A stretch of DNA of 33,433 bases from DSBN01 sp041686355 (GCA_041686355.1 JAWLDZ010000019.1:1-33433); one strand, 5' to 3'; numbered from the stretch's first letter, positions 10,101 through 19,046 are shown. The notes: generated by a model not told the origin, from the letters alone. Made by a program: numbers and translations.

Positions 10101-10106
10101 CTTTAG
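7101..10106 (+). CDS. Exported TPR/coiled-coil protein
   Basis: A 1001-residue protein with a cleavable-looking signal peptide (RRR followed by a hydrophobic core, ending near residue 28) and an almost wholly helical, Glu/Gln/Leu-rich mature part, probably periplasmic. TPR-like units are visible near the N-terminus (EENRYNDAILLLTQVMKENP), around residue 700 (RELFFQEKFIEAEQVLTRAQ) and at the C-terminus (AVTYLNEAIELDPNYREA, then LFIDGRYFEASVIVDQL). The middle is long predicted coiled coil. It has no enzymatic motif. It starts with GTG preceded by AGTAGGA about 10 bases upstream. It lies 18 bases before the SpoIIE gene in the same direction, so it is a likely partner or scaffold of that sensor. 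The exact family is not recognised. Confidence 0.82.
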   Translation: MVLTRRRLAISILLILMLGLSTTLEVGARGQQEERLEDARSLIEENRYNDAILLLTQVMKENPRKFDEAEKLLQEVRQARELYNQTYQELIEILDVQEGETLNEQEAYDIIQRLEELDADPNKAAVEAFAQARRSIVFTVNNQRFQGIMDTAGELLEQERYVAAVEEYLSGFSLHQELFDEDDYGSVIENQVDSRRDDIRSLTDQFANVNTLFLEAEENFTVPEDASITGREQLLSIQQQMLELWDGIVENANALEQIRLSILGDDTTDIPLLSTLRVLTIGRAESELPVGIAGAIEQPLVESMQEMNRDLQNRMTDSFESAVEQFKAGEFRDQDDMLFEPSLQLVEMVTPVIDLWDQLHSLRRELEVPRKIGPDPRDTQSDRLYLRAIEYAGESYNQLIELTDELNQLETGGLLAEQVEDLRLSRGQLLEVLNSLEASIEDIQENLTEFEGYAQEGVSVGRALEVTETLQNDYATELARTRLVEGDFVKRIAELRYRPAQQLLGQAEEAVAEAEAFTEGVERVLYEGSGEVEVRYPNRSIELVNTAQEDIDAVRSMVEAVLAELNGEKPYILEQDPIISLQQQGQELLTIVDTVGLRRRQVLERAEELNRQADIALSEGDIRLQQTRAELENERFELAREKLEQAGNAYSESLNFREDPEVRAIIDEQIPTLADQILFEQNQVIVREVRSLIDRGRELFFQEKFIEAEQVLTRAQSRWRQTHPEDDPEVALWLDRVERALETTSGITIEESDPLYGDMMQVLNLAKEDFQQGRRLYEQGQRSAAMDAFASAEKNIEYIKEPFPNNKASGVLYLKILEYTQPDEFESIFSGRFQEARDNLDTAPEEAYRELQVLREIKPDYPGLDDALYQAEIATGIRQPPPDPQKLARARDLYSQAQEIVEDDIRAQFPVAVTYLNEAIELDPNYREAILLKDRIQTGQGGQVSVVLSSVDQQRLRRAENLFIDGRYFEASVIVDQLWQNPENRSNQKLSELRRRVESQL

Positions 10107-10124
10107 TGTACTACCGGAGGATGT

Positions 10125-13100
10125 GTGAGATTTAGTTACCAAAACAGCTTGAGGAAGATACTGCTTACACTCCTGCTTGGCCTGCTTATTATGGCCTCAA
10201 CAGCTTATGCCCAACAACTCTACTGGGAGGAACCCGAAGTGCTCATACCCGAGGGGGGGCGCTTCCCGAGGGTTGATCAAAATGGTGGTACTACCGCAAT
10301 TCTTTGGCATGAGTTCAGCTACGATGAAGATGAACCGGTCGAGATGAGTGTCTCATTAATGGTGCGCAGCAGTTCTCAGGAGGACTGGGATGTACACCGA
10401 CGGATACTCGGGCCGTTTGATTTTGTAGGGGATGAGGTTCCCTTTGCTTCAACAGCAATTGATAAAGATGGTCGAGTTTTAATTGCAACGGCCTCCTCCG
10501 GCCGCCGTATTGAGCTGTATGAACTGGAAGCGCCCGGAGAGCAGGTACAACAGTTGACGACTCTAGGCGATGGAGGGGGCGAGGGTATCAGCGTTGCGCC
10601 TAAGTTGTTTTATAAAGAGGACGGAGGTTTTTTACTCTTTGCAACCCAGCCGCTCAGCGTCGAGAGTGCTGAGGGAAGTATTGGTACGCCCTCACTAGGT
10701 ATCAACTATTCGATAAGCGACGATGGAGTCAGCTGGACTGACTTTCGGCCTTTAGTTTCAGACACCGAACTCTCATATGTGTACCTTCCGTCCCATTCAA
10801 GCTCTCGAAATCGGGAGTTTGTTGTCTTCCAGGCCTCGCCTCCTGATAGCCGTTATTATCAGCTTTATTTAGTTTCGAGTACGAATGGAGGAGTGACGTG
10901 GTCGGAACCACGTCGGATCACAGATTTTACTGATGCTTTGGGTATAGATGACGCAGATGTCAATGATTTTAATAACCAGCGTCCATATCTCGAGGCTGCT
11001 CAGAACGGTCTCCATTTAGCATGGGAGCGACAGTTTGCAAGTACAACCGCCCCCCAGATTTACTATGCTTTGTTAAATACGGAAGGTGAGCTTAATGTAG
11101 AGGCGGAGAGGGTTAACAGCAGTAATGCGAGTTGTCGCAGCCCGCAGGTAGTTGTAGATGAAGAGACTCCATATCTGTTGTGGTTTGACGATAGAAAGGG
11201 TGAAAACCGTATTTTTCTTGGATACCGCCAAGGTCGTAACTGGCAAAACGATGACCTAAGCATTATGCAGGGGTCAAGTATGTATGGGGAGTTTTTCTAT
11301 AGGAACGATAAAATTAACGTGGTATGGGAAAATAAGTTTTCAGACAATTCTCGAGTGGTTATGCTTGAGCCTGATCAGAGTGTAGAAAGCCCGAGGGTCA
11401 TACCACAAAACTTTAGGGCTGCAGGGCGTTTTAATCAGGATAACTATGCAGTTGAATGGAATATTCCCGACGATTCTTCCGGGATATCTGGATTTAACTA
11501 TTCGATAGATAGAGACCCGGAGGGTAGGCCTGACCGTGTTATGAAAATTCTTCGGCGGGAGGATCGTCGGGCTGAGGTTGAAGTAGATCAAGATGGATGG
11601 TGGTACTTTCACGTTATTGCCCGTGACTATGCCGGGAACTGGTCGGAGCCGGAGACAGTCGGTTTTTTCCATGATACTACTCCCCCTCCTGCGGTTGAAT
11701 TTGAAGAGCCGGATAGAGACGATGGGGGATATCTAAAATCTAATACGGCTACCATAAGTTGGGAACCTCCGGAGGCTGAAGATCTACAGGGCTATACCTA
11801 TCGCCTGCAGTACCTTGCGGGTCCCGGTTATCAAGGGGATATGGGCGAGTTCTCAATAGATGCACCCCCCTCGGGAGTACGAACTCGCAGCCCAGAATAT
11901 AGTTTTTATAACCTCGATAACGGCACCTGGGCCTTGACAGTTGCCCCGGTAGATACTGTCGGCAATCGGGGACCAGCAGAAACGGTGTATTTTCAATTAA
12001 ATAAGTATATTCCGGTCACCTACATCACCCGGATAGAGGTAGCCCAGGACCAGTTGAATCGATATGACCTACAAATTATTGGACGCGGTTTTTCGGTCGG
12101 CGGTGAGATCCAGCAGGTAATGCTCGACCGTGATGGCGAGCCTCCCTACGATTATGTATATGAACAGGAGACAGGTCTTTATTCGGTGAGAAATGACCGA
12201 GTAATTGACGGCCCCTCAATTGAAAACATTGATAAAGGGGAGTACCGAGTAGGCTTAGTACATCCGGAGCGCGGGACATACTTTACTCGGTATACCCTGC
12301 AGTTTGAGACTACCGGTGCAGTAAAGTTTGGCGATTTTACTTTGATAGCCGCTGAACGGCCTGCCCTAAAGGCGTTTCGGCAGATCGCTATTTACGGCAG
12401 CGAATTGCCTGTTGTGTTAATTATGATTCTACTGGCAGTTTTGTTGGTGTTTTCAGTATGGAAACTGACAACTCTTGCTGGAGAAGGAGCCTACCTGCGG
12501 AGTGAAGTACAGGCCTTGCTTGAGAATCGCCAACTTTCTTATGAAAAGAAGAAGGAGAAACTGGCTACTATGAAAAAACGCGGAATGGGATTAAGAATAA
12601 AATTTGTTCTTCTGACTACTTTCTTGGTGCTGATTATTGTGTTGATGGTGGCCCTGCCCCTGAGCAACTACATGATCAGAACCCAGCAGCGGAACCTTAC
12701 TGCCGGTTTGCAGGAGAATACTCGGGTCTTGATCGAAAGTATTAACGCCGGGGCAGAGAAGTTTCTGCCGGAGGAAAGCACCATTGAGCTTGGACGCTTA
12801 CCGCGGCAGATGAGGGCGGCCGAAGATGCCCAATTTGTAACCATCACCGGGCCACGGCAGAGCTCTGCAAACCAGCTCGAAGAGGATTTTTATGATTATC
12901 TGTGGGCAACCAACGATCCTGAGATTGAAGAAAAGGTAGCTGCACCGGAAGATGAAGATTTAATTCAAGCTGGAGAGTTTACCTATGAACGGGGGACCGT
13001 AAAAGTGGACGATCGGGTGAGTTCTGTTATTCCGGAGCTCAGACAGGAGATTAATCGGGAAGCTGACGAGCAGGTAGGAATGCTTGTGGAACGATTAGAA

Positions 13101-14843
13101 GAACTGCAGCAAGAAGCCCAGACAGCAGCTCGGAGATTGGTAGACAGTAACGATCAGGATACCGCTCAGCTATTGACGGAACTGCAGGACCAGATTAGCC
13201 AAATTAATACTCGAATTGAGGAAGAGTTGAGCAGTATAGGAAACCGAATGGGCAGTATTCCGGACTTCAACGCAGAGAATGTTCTATCCGGTCCGACAGA
13301 CTATACCTTCTATCGTCCGATTTTGTACCAGGATTCAGATCGTGAGGGAGTGTACTATCATGGGATGGTACGACTGGGGATCTCAACCGTAAGAATAATC
13401 GAGGAGATACGAGCTTCCCGGGAGACACTGATTCGCCAGACCGCCTTAATTGCCTTTATTGCAATTGGCCTTGGCATACTCGGAGCCCTGGTACTGGCTG
13501 CAATTATTATTATTCCGATTCGCAGGCTGGTAAAGGGTGTTGCGCGTATTAGAGATACCGAGGACAAGGAAAAGTTGGAAGGACATGAGATAGAGATAAA
13601 TACCAGGGACGAAATTGCAACACTGGCGGATACAGTTAATGATATGACCAAGGGCCTAGTGAATGCGGCAATTGCAAATAAAGATTTAATTATTGGTAAA
13701 GAAATTCAGAAAATGTTTATTCCCCTGGAGGAGGACAAGCGCGGACGAAAACTGACCACAGCCAATCTGCAGACCGAGCAGGCCGATTTCTTCGGATACT
13801 ATGAAGGTGCAAAGGGAGTGTCAGGCGACTATTTCGACTATATGGAGTTGACCCCGGGAAAGTATGCGATTGTTAAGTGCGATGTAGCCGGAAAGGGAGT
13901 TGCAGCTTCGCTGATCATGGTAGAGGTGGCAACTATATTCCGAAACTTCTTTAATGAATGGTTAAGTCTGCAGAATCGGAAAGACAAAATTGCCGCCGGC
14001 AAGGGCGTGAAGCGTTCAGAGGAAGACCCGAACCTGGAGGAGTTGGTATACGCAATTAATCGTTTGGTTCAGGAGCGTGGGTTTAAAGGCCGCTTTGCCG
14101 CACTGATTGTAGTTTTGTTTGATGTGCGCAATGGGAAGACGGTTATGTGTAATGCCGGGGATAACCTGGTACATATTTTTAATAGTGAAAAGCACGCAAT
14201 GGAAGCGAAAACCCTGCCCGAAGCTCCCGCATCGGGGGTGTTCCCGAACGACCTGGTTGAAATGCAATCGGGCTTCAAGCGTATACCCCATATGATGAAG
14301 TCCGGCGATATGCTCCTGCTGTTTACGGATGGTATAGAAGAGGCACAGAGAAAGTTTCGTGATGCGAATTTCGAACCGATTCTGTGCAACGAACCGGGGC
14401 TTGAGGAAGGACAGGAACACGGGACCCATTCCGTAGGTATGGACAATGAAGAGTTGAGCTTAGGCCGGGTATATGATGTGGTAAATTCCTTAATGTCCCG
14501 TGGTGTCTATCAGCTGGTTAAGTACCATAATCCTGTTCCAAATGAAGAGTTAACCTTCGACTTTTCCAGCTGCAGAGGAACCATACAGGAGGTAGTGATT
14601 GCGATGGTATCGGTTGAAAAGGTATTCCGCATGTATCCGGATCCGTCTGCCGGTGGGAATGATGTGGTAGTGGTGGATAGAAAAATTGATGAATTCTTAA
14701 AGGAGCATTTTCGGCAATACGAAAATTACTTTCACCATCCGATTGAAGGTCAGACAGACCAGGAAGAGTATGTTCGTTTCTCCCATATTAAAGAGGACCA
14801 GCAGTATGACGATTTAACAGTGTTGGGTATTAGAAAAAAATGA
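10125..14843 (+). CDS. Giant membrane sensor with SpoIIE (PP2C-type) phosphatase domain
   Basis: 1572 residues. Order: signal peptide 1-29 (ending AYA); exported head of about 730 residues with sialidase/BNR-like propeller sequence followed by FN3-like segments; membrane helix about 761-783; a 40-residue basic linker; second helix about 825-848; a second exported domain of about 255 residues with coiled coil; third helix about 1106-1132; HAMP to about 1185; SpoIIE phosphatase from about 1215. Likely metal-binding motifs are intact: GDYFDY (Asp1235), CDVAGKG (Asp1253), FTDGIEEA (Asp1402) and DDLTVLGIR (Asp1562, Asp1563). The gap between the last two is about 160 residues, longer than usual for SpoIIE domains. 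It probably dephosphorylates a STAS-type protein in response to envelope signals; no such partner is in the window. It starts with GTG close behind GGAGG and overlaps the next gene by ATGA. Confidence 0.9.
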   Translation: MRFSYQNSLRKILLTLLLGLLIMASTAYAQQLYWEEPEVLIPEGGRFPRVDQNGGTTAILWHEFSYDEDEPVEMSVSLMVRSSSQEDWDVHRRILGPFDFVGDEVPFASTAIDKDGRVLIATASSGRRIELYELEAPGEQVQQLTTLGDGGGEGISVAPKLFYKEDGGFLLFATQPLSVESAEGSIGTPSLGINYSISDDGVSWTDFRPLVSDTELSYVYLPSHSSSRNREFVVFQASPPDSRYYQLYLVSSTNGGVTWSEPRRITDFTDALGIDDADVNDFNNQRPYLEAAQNGLHLAWERQFASTTAPQIYYALLNTEGELNVEAERVNSSNASCRSPQVVVDEETPYLLWFDDRKGENRIFLGYRQGRNWQNDDLSIMQGSSMYGEFFYRNDKINVVWENKFSDNSRVVMLEPDQSVESPRVIPQNFRAAGRFNQDNYAVEWNIPDDSSGISGFNYSIDRDPEGRPDRVMKILRREDRRAEVEVDQDGWWYFHVIARDYAGNWSEPETVGFFHDTTPPPAVEFEEPDRDDGGYLKSNTATISWEPPEAEDLQGYTYRLQYLAGPGYQGDMGEFSIDAPPSGVRTRSPEYSFYNLDNGTWALTVAPVDTVGNRGPAETVYFQLNKYIPVTYITRIEVAQDQLNRYDLQIIGRGFSVGGEIQQVMLDRDGEPPYDYVYEQETGLYSVRNDRVIDGPSIENIDKGEYRVGLVHPERGTYFTRYTLQFETTGAVKFGDFTLIAAERPALKAFRQIAIYGSELPVVLIMILLAVLLVFSVWKLTTLAGEGAYLRSEVQALLENRQLSYEKKKEKLATMKKRGMGLRIKFVLLTTFLVLIIVLMVALPLSNYMIRTQQRNLTAGLQENTRVLIESINAGAEKFLPEESTIELGRLPRQMRAAEDAQFVTITGPRQSSANQLEEDFYDYLWATNDPEIEEKVAAPEDEDLIQAGEFTYERGTVKVDDRVSSVIPELRQEINREADEQVGMLVERLEELQQEAQTAARRLVDSNDQDTAQLLTELQDQISQINTRIEEELSSIGNRMGSIPDFNAENVLSGPTDYTFYRPILYQDSDREGVYYHGMVRLGISTVRIIEEIRASRETLIRQTALIAFIAIGLGILGALVLAAIIIIPIRRLVKGVARIRDTEDKEKLEGHEIEINTRDEIATLADTVNDMTKGLVNAAIANKDLIIGKEIQKMFIPLEEDKRGRKLTTANLQTEQADFFGYYEGAKGVSGDYFDYMELTPGKYAIVKCDVAGKGVAASLIMVEVATIFRNFFNEWLSLQNRKDKIAAGKGVKRSEEDPNLEELVYAINRLVQERGFKGRFAALIVVLFDVRNGKTVMCNAGDNLVHIFNSEKHAMEAKTLPEAPASGVFPNDLVEMQSGFKRIPHMMKSGDMLLLFTDGIEEAQRKFRDANFEPILCNEPGLEEGQEHGTHSVGMDNEELSLGRVYDVVNSLMSRGVYQLVKYHNPVPNEELTFDFSSCRGTIQEVVIAMVSVEKVFRMYPDPSAGGNDVVVVDRKIDEFLKEHFRQYENYFHHPIEGQTDQEEYVRFSHIKEDQQYDDLTVLGIRKK

Positions 14844-15211
14844 ACAGGAGAGGTGGAAAAAGTTTTGAAAAGAAAAAAGTAGTAGACCCGACCTTTTACT
14901 GCGAAACATGCGGCCGTGAGGTCGGTGCTGCTGAAGATGCGTGCCCCCACTGCGGTATGCCCTTTTACGGAGTACGATGCCCTCGCTGCGGGTTCAACGG
15001 CAAGACCAGACAGTTTGTACATGGCTGCCCGCAGTGTGGATTCAAGGCGGCTGCGAACAACTCTTATGAGGTGTTGAATGCCGAGGGCTTAGAGAAAAAT
15101 ACCGCACATAAAGAAAAACCGGTTGAAAAATCGTCGCTGTGGCTGCCCCTCCTGCTTGTATTTATGGTTGGAACGGCAGCTGCAGCGATAATAGTGGTGC
15201 TTCTGCTGTGA
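14840..15211 (+). CDS. Double zinc-ribbon protein with C-terminal membrane anchor
   Basis: 123 residues. Four CxxC pairs (Cys21/24, 35/38, 47/50, 63/66) make two zinc ribbons at residues 18-70. They are followed by a polar linker and a single hydrophobic helix at about 100-122 that ends the protein, giving a tail-anchored topology with the ribbons in the cytoplasm. There is no enzymatic motif. It overlaps the SpoIIE gene by four bases (ATGA), so translation is probably coupled and the protein may work beside the phosphatase at the membrane. That role is inferred from context only. Its stop is two bases from the stop of the convergent acyl-CoA synthetase gene. Confidence 0.82.
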   Translation: MNRRGGKSFEKKKVVDPTFYCETCGREVGAAEDACPHCGMPFYGVRCPRCGFNGKTRQFVHGCPQCGFKAAANNSYEVLNAEGLEKNTAHKEKPVEKSSLWLPLLLVFMVGTAAAAIIVVLLL

Positions 15212-15213
15212 AC

Positions 15214-17118
15214 CTATTTAAACAAGCCGTCTATTTCGTGGTGGTACTTGTGGTACACTACATCACGCCGGATTTTAAGAGTATGGGTTAGTTCTTTCCC
15301 AACTTCAAAGGGTTGGGGCAGAAGCCTAAAGCGGAATATGCATTCAAAATGGCGGAAACCACTTTTGGTATTCACTTGGTTCTGAATTTCGTTGTGTATA
15401 TATTCCTGAATTTCAGGATTGCTGAGCAGCTCATCGCTTTCAACATAGGTAATACCGTTTTTCTGAGCAAACTCTTCTAATTTAGACATCTCGGGTACTA
15501 TCAAAGCGGCAAGAAACTTTTGATCTTGTCCAACCACCATTGCCTGTTGAATAGCTTCGGAAGCATTAAGCTTATCCTCTATTGGAACCGGTTCTATGTT
15601 CTCTCCGCCTAGCAAAACGATGGTTTCCTTTGAGCGCCCGAGGATTTTGAAGTCCCCGCTATGGCTGAAAATTGCGATATCCCCGGTATTCAGCCAGCCG
15701 TCCTGTAAAACCTCTTTGGTCTTTTCCGGCTGTTTATAATAACCCTGCATGATCTGTTCACTTTGTACATACAGCGTCCCCTTACGTCCCTCCGGAAGAA
15801 TCACTCCATCCTGGTCTATTACCCGATGTTCAATATCTTGCAACAGCGGGCCCACAGTGCCGAATACAGGTCGTGTCTGTTTTCGCACCGCGAGAACAGG
15901 CCCTGTTTCGGTTAATCCATAGCCCTCAAGCAGGCGAATACCCGCTCCATAGAAAAAACGATCGACATGTGAAGGTAGAGCTCCTCCACCGGATATCCCG
16001 GCAATAAAACGAGGGCCCAGTTTTGCCTGTATTTTACGAAATACCAGTAAATACCCAAGCATTTTGAAGGGTGCCAGCAATAAAAATGGTATTACCGCAA
16101 TTACCTTGTCGAGTATATGGTAACGCGGGGTAAAATCGGGTAGGCGACCGGTGAACATGTTGAAAAAAGTAGCATACATCTCACCTGTGGCAACAAAAAA
16201 ATTAAACATAGCAAGTTTATAGCCGCCCTCGTTTTTCATACTGCGAAAAATGGCGCTGCGGATACCTTCCCAAATACGCGGTACAGAAGTCAGCCAGTGG
16301 GGCTGAACCTTCTGCATATCCGGAAGCATTACCGAACCAATAGGCTTGGAGTAGGCAATTGCGGCTCCGATGTTCAAAACGATATATTCAACTGCCCGTT
16401 CAAAGGAGTGCCAAATCGGCAGGACACTAAGGAATGTATGTCCAGGCTGAATGTAGAGGTGTTCGTAGATTCGTTCAATCTGGAAAGTAAAGCTGCGGTG
16501 GTTCAGCATAACCCCTTTCGGTTCACCGGTGGTACCGGAAGTATAAATGAGGGTAGCCAGGTCATCACTGCTGCCTTTATCAACCTCTCGATCATAGAAA
16601 TCGGTATCATTATGGAATATTTCTTCTCCTGCCGCTTGTACATTCTCAAAGGAGAGAAACTTCACCGTATCCTTATGGGGAGAGCTAACCGGTTTCGAAT
16701 CGTCGAATAGGATTAGGGTGTGCAGATTAGGTAGCTCCGCTTTCTTTGAAAGAATTTTTTCGGCTTGAGCGTTGTTCTCAGCAAAGGCGACCGAACATTC
16801 GGCATGTCCCAAAATATACCCAACCTCTTCTGCCATTGAGTCGGAGCCCCGGGGAACATCTACCGCTCCAATGCCCAGGAGTGCTAAATCGGTGATTATC
16901 CACTCTTTACGGTTATCCGATATAATTCCTACATGATCGCCCCGGGAAATTCCCAGCGAGTTGAGTCCTGCGGCAAAGCATTTAATCTGTTCGTAGAGTT
17001 CTTTGTAGGTAATGGAGATGAACTCTCCTTGAGAGTTCTTGTACATAAGCGCGGTCAAACCGGGATGACGCCCGACGGTCGAGCGAATTCTTTTAGGGAC
17101 AGTATCAAGACCTTGCAT
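15214..17118 (-). CDS. Long-chain fatty acid-CoA ligase (AMP-binding family)
   Basis: Activates fatty acids to acyl-CoA through an acyl-adenylate. The 634-residue length and the whole-length pattern fit the long-chain acyl-CoA synthetase group. Motifs: P-loop YTSGTTGEPKGV beginning at Tyr192, ISGGGALP and GYGLTETGP in the middle, and GWLNTGDIAIF with LGRSKETIVLLGGENIEP near residues 473-510. A hydrophobic stretch near residues 337-366 (IPFLLLAPFKMLGYLLVF) may associate with the membrane. The start is well supported: AAGGAGG lies 9 bases before the ATG. It follows dsbD by 29 bases in the same direction. It may act with the UPF0164 transporter-like protein encoded at 5747-6988, which is inference. 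Confidence 0.92.
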   Translation of the reverse strand: MQGLDTVPKRIRSTVGRHPGLTALMYKNSQGEFISITYKELYEQIKCFAAGLNSLGISRGDHVGIISDNRKEWIITDLALLGIGAVDVPRGSDSMAEEVGYILGHAECSVAFAENNAQAEKILSKKAELPNLHTLILFDDSKPVSSPHKDTVKFLSFENVQAAGEEIFHNDTDFYDREVDKGSSDDLATLIYTSGTTGEPKGVMLNHRSFTFQIERIYEHLYIQPGHTFLSVLPIWHSFERAVEYIVLNIGAAIAYSKPIGSVMLPDMQKVQPHWLTSVPRIWEGIRSAIFRSMKNEGGYKLAMFNFFVATGEMYATFFNMFTGRLPDFTPRYHILDKVIAVIPFLLLAPFKMLGYLLVFRKIQAKLGPRFIAGISGGGALPSHVDRFFYGAGIRLLEGYGLTETGPVLAVRKQTRPVFGTVGPLLQDIEHRVIDQDGVILPEGRKGTLYVQSEQIMQGYYKQPEKTKEVLQDGWLNTGDIAIFSHSGDFKILGRSKETIVLLGGENIEPVPIEDKLNASEAIQQAMVVGQDQKFLAALIVPEMSKLEEFAQKNGITYVESDELLSNPEIQEYIHNEIQNQVNTKSGFRHFECIFRFRLLPQPFEVGKELTHTLKIRRDVVYHKYHHEIDGLFK

Positions 17119-17147
17119 TGAATAATTCCTCCTTAGTAATAACTGGG

Positions 17148-19046
17148 TCAGGAGGATGGGTTTAGGTGGTTTTCCAAAATCTTGAAGCTCAGTACTTCAG
17201 GCAGGAGGGTGTATTCTTCGCCGGAGTGATAATAGGCATACACCGGCACACCTGCTCTTCCGTAGAAACGAATCCACTCCTCTATAACCGGGTCCTGATT
17301 GGTGTAATCGCCGTACAGTAATTTTACATCCTTTGAACGGAACAGGGCATCCCCCCTTTCCGTATGGAGGACCGTCTGCTCATTCAGTTTACATACGGTG
17401 CACCATTTTGCTGAAAACACGACTAGAACCGGATTATCCGCCTGTTGATACTCTTCCAATTTTTCTACCGAAAATTGCTCCCATCCTTCTCTGATAGCCG
17501 TCGTTGATTGTGTGTCCGGGCCATTTTTAAACTCAAGTAGACGGCCCGCGGCCGATACGGAGAGTATAATGATTAATCCTAAAATAATCCACTTTCTTTT
17601 ACGACTAATAACAGGAGATGCGGTTTTTCCGTAGATCCACAGCAAAAAGCCGATTATCAGCAGAAACAACAATACCTGCACAAGCTGTTCGGGAGTAACC
17701 TGATGGCGCAGGATACTCAGCAGATAGATGGCGGTTGCAAAAAGAACAAAGCCCATCAATTCTTTAAAGGTGTTCATCCACGGACCGGGTTTCGGCAGTT
17801 TGTTAATGAGGGAAGGCCGCAGGCCGATCAACAGAAAGGGCAGGGCAAAGCCGATTCCAACCATTGAAAAGGTGAGTACAATGACAAGCGGGGGCTGGGA
17901 GAAGGCAAAGCCGAGGGCGGGTCCCAGCAGAGGAGCGGTACAGGGTGTGGCCAGAAGTACGGCGATGATTCCGTTAAAAAAAGAACCGATGTAGCCCTTG
18001 CTGCCGGCACGCTGGATTGCTCCGTTCATGCGCGGAGGTTGAAATACAAATACATCGAACAGTGAGAGGGCAAATACAAACACCACAATAATGAGAAACA
18101 CCACAAAACCCGGATTCTGAAACTGGAAGCCCCAACCGACCAGTTCACCGGAGAGTTTAAGGCCGATTACCACCCCCGCTAGAATCAATAATGAAACCAA
18201 TACCCCTAGGGTATAGAAAAGTGAACCGGTAAATATCTCTCGACGGCTGTTACCGCTCTGTTTTACTAAATTAAGAGCCCGGATAGAAAGCACCGGGAGC
18301 ACGCAGGGCATCACATTCAGAAGGAGCCCTCCAATTAGGGCAAACAGGAGGAAGCGGAGCAGGATTCCCAGCGACACGGAAGCTGCAGTAGGGGATGAGG
18401 GAGTTAAAGAGCCGTCATTCGAAAATCCAGCTCCATTATTTGTTGTAGTATCCGACGCCTCAAGATCTTGGGGAACCTCAAATTGAACCAGGATAGTCTC
18501 ATCTTGCGGAAAGAAACACGTGCCGGCTTCGTCGCACAGCTGATACGAAGCTGTAAAGGGGATGCGATACTCACCGGCATCTATATCCTCTCGGGTCGAG
18601 ACTTCTACCGTGAGGGTGGTGCTATCATAATACTTTATTTCCCCCTCCGGTCCCTCTTCTTGAACACCCTCCGGGTATTGGACAGAGGCAACCTCTAAGG
18701 GGGAGCTTTGTGGGGCACTGACCGTAAAGAAATCCTGCTGTTTTGACTGATAAAAACCATCGGGGATATAGAAAGCAACCTCAAAACTACTGTTGCCGTC
18801 CTCTCGAAGTTCTATAGGAGTTGACGGGCCCTCTATACGGGCACTCGGAGGACGGGTGGTCGCAGAGGTGCTTTTCGACTCCCCCTGGGACTCTGAAACC
18901 GCTTCCACCGAGCCGTTGGATGAGCTGTTGGATGATTCCATCACTTCTAGGTTATTCAACTGGCCGTAGGCAGCCGGTAGGCAGAGGGCAAGCCCAAATA
19001 GAACCAGTGTCGCTTTACGTTTCCAGGGTGATTTAATAATTCCCAT
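17148..19046 (-). CDS. dsbD: Thiol:disulfide interchange protein DsbD
   Basis: Carries electrons from cytoplasmic thioredoxin across the inner membrane to periplasmic thiol proteins. All three modules are present: exported N-terminal domain with Cys171 and Cys177 (C-x5-C, as in E. coli), multi-helix membrane domain with Cys248 in MPCVLP and Cys369 in TPCTAP, and C-terminal thioredoxin domain with WCTVC (Cys549, Cys552). Numbering is from the ATG at 19046, 633 residues. That start is preferred because GTGAGG lies about 9 bases upstream and a good signal peptide (ending AAYG) follows. A GTG at 19061 would add five residues but has no ribosome site. A Ser/Gln/Glu-rich linker follows the signal peptide. 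It sits between tlpA-like and acyl-CoA synthetase genes in a probable operon. Confidence 0.94.
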   Translation of the reverse strand: MGIIKSPWKRKATLVLFGLALCLPAAYGQLNNLEVMESSNSSSNGSVEAVSESQGESKSTSATTRPPSARIEGPSTPIELREDGNSSFEVAFYIPDGFYQSKQQDFFTVSAPQSSPLEVASVQYPEGVQEEGPEGEIKYYDSTTLTVEVSTREDIDAGEYRIPFTASYQLCDEAGTCFFPQDETILVQFEVPQDLEASDTTTNNGAGFSNDGSLTPSSPTAASVSLGILLRFLLFALIGGLLLNVMPCVLPVLSIRALNLVKQSGNSRREIFTGSLFYTLGVLVSLLILAGVVIGLKLSGELVGWGFQFQNPGFVVFLIIVVFVFALSLFDVFVFQPPRMNGAIQRAGSKGYIGSFFNGIIAVLLATPCTAPLLGPALGFAFSQPPLVIVLTFSMVGIGFALPFLLIGLRPSLINKLPKPGPWMNTFKELMGFVLFATAIYLLSILRHQVTPEQLVQVLLFLLIIGFLLWIYGKTASPVISRKRKWIILGLIIILSVSAAGRLLEFKNGPDTQSTTAIREGWEQFSVEKLEEYQQADNPVLVVFSAKWCTVCKLNEQTVLHTERGDALFRSKDVKLLYGDYTNQDPVIEEWIRFYGRAGVPVYAYYHSGEEYTLLPEVLSFKILENHLNPSS

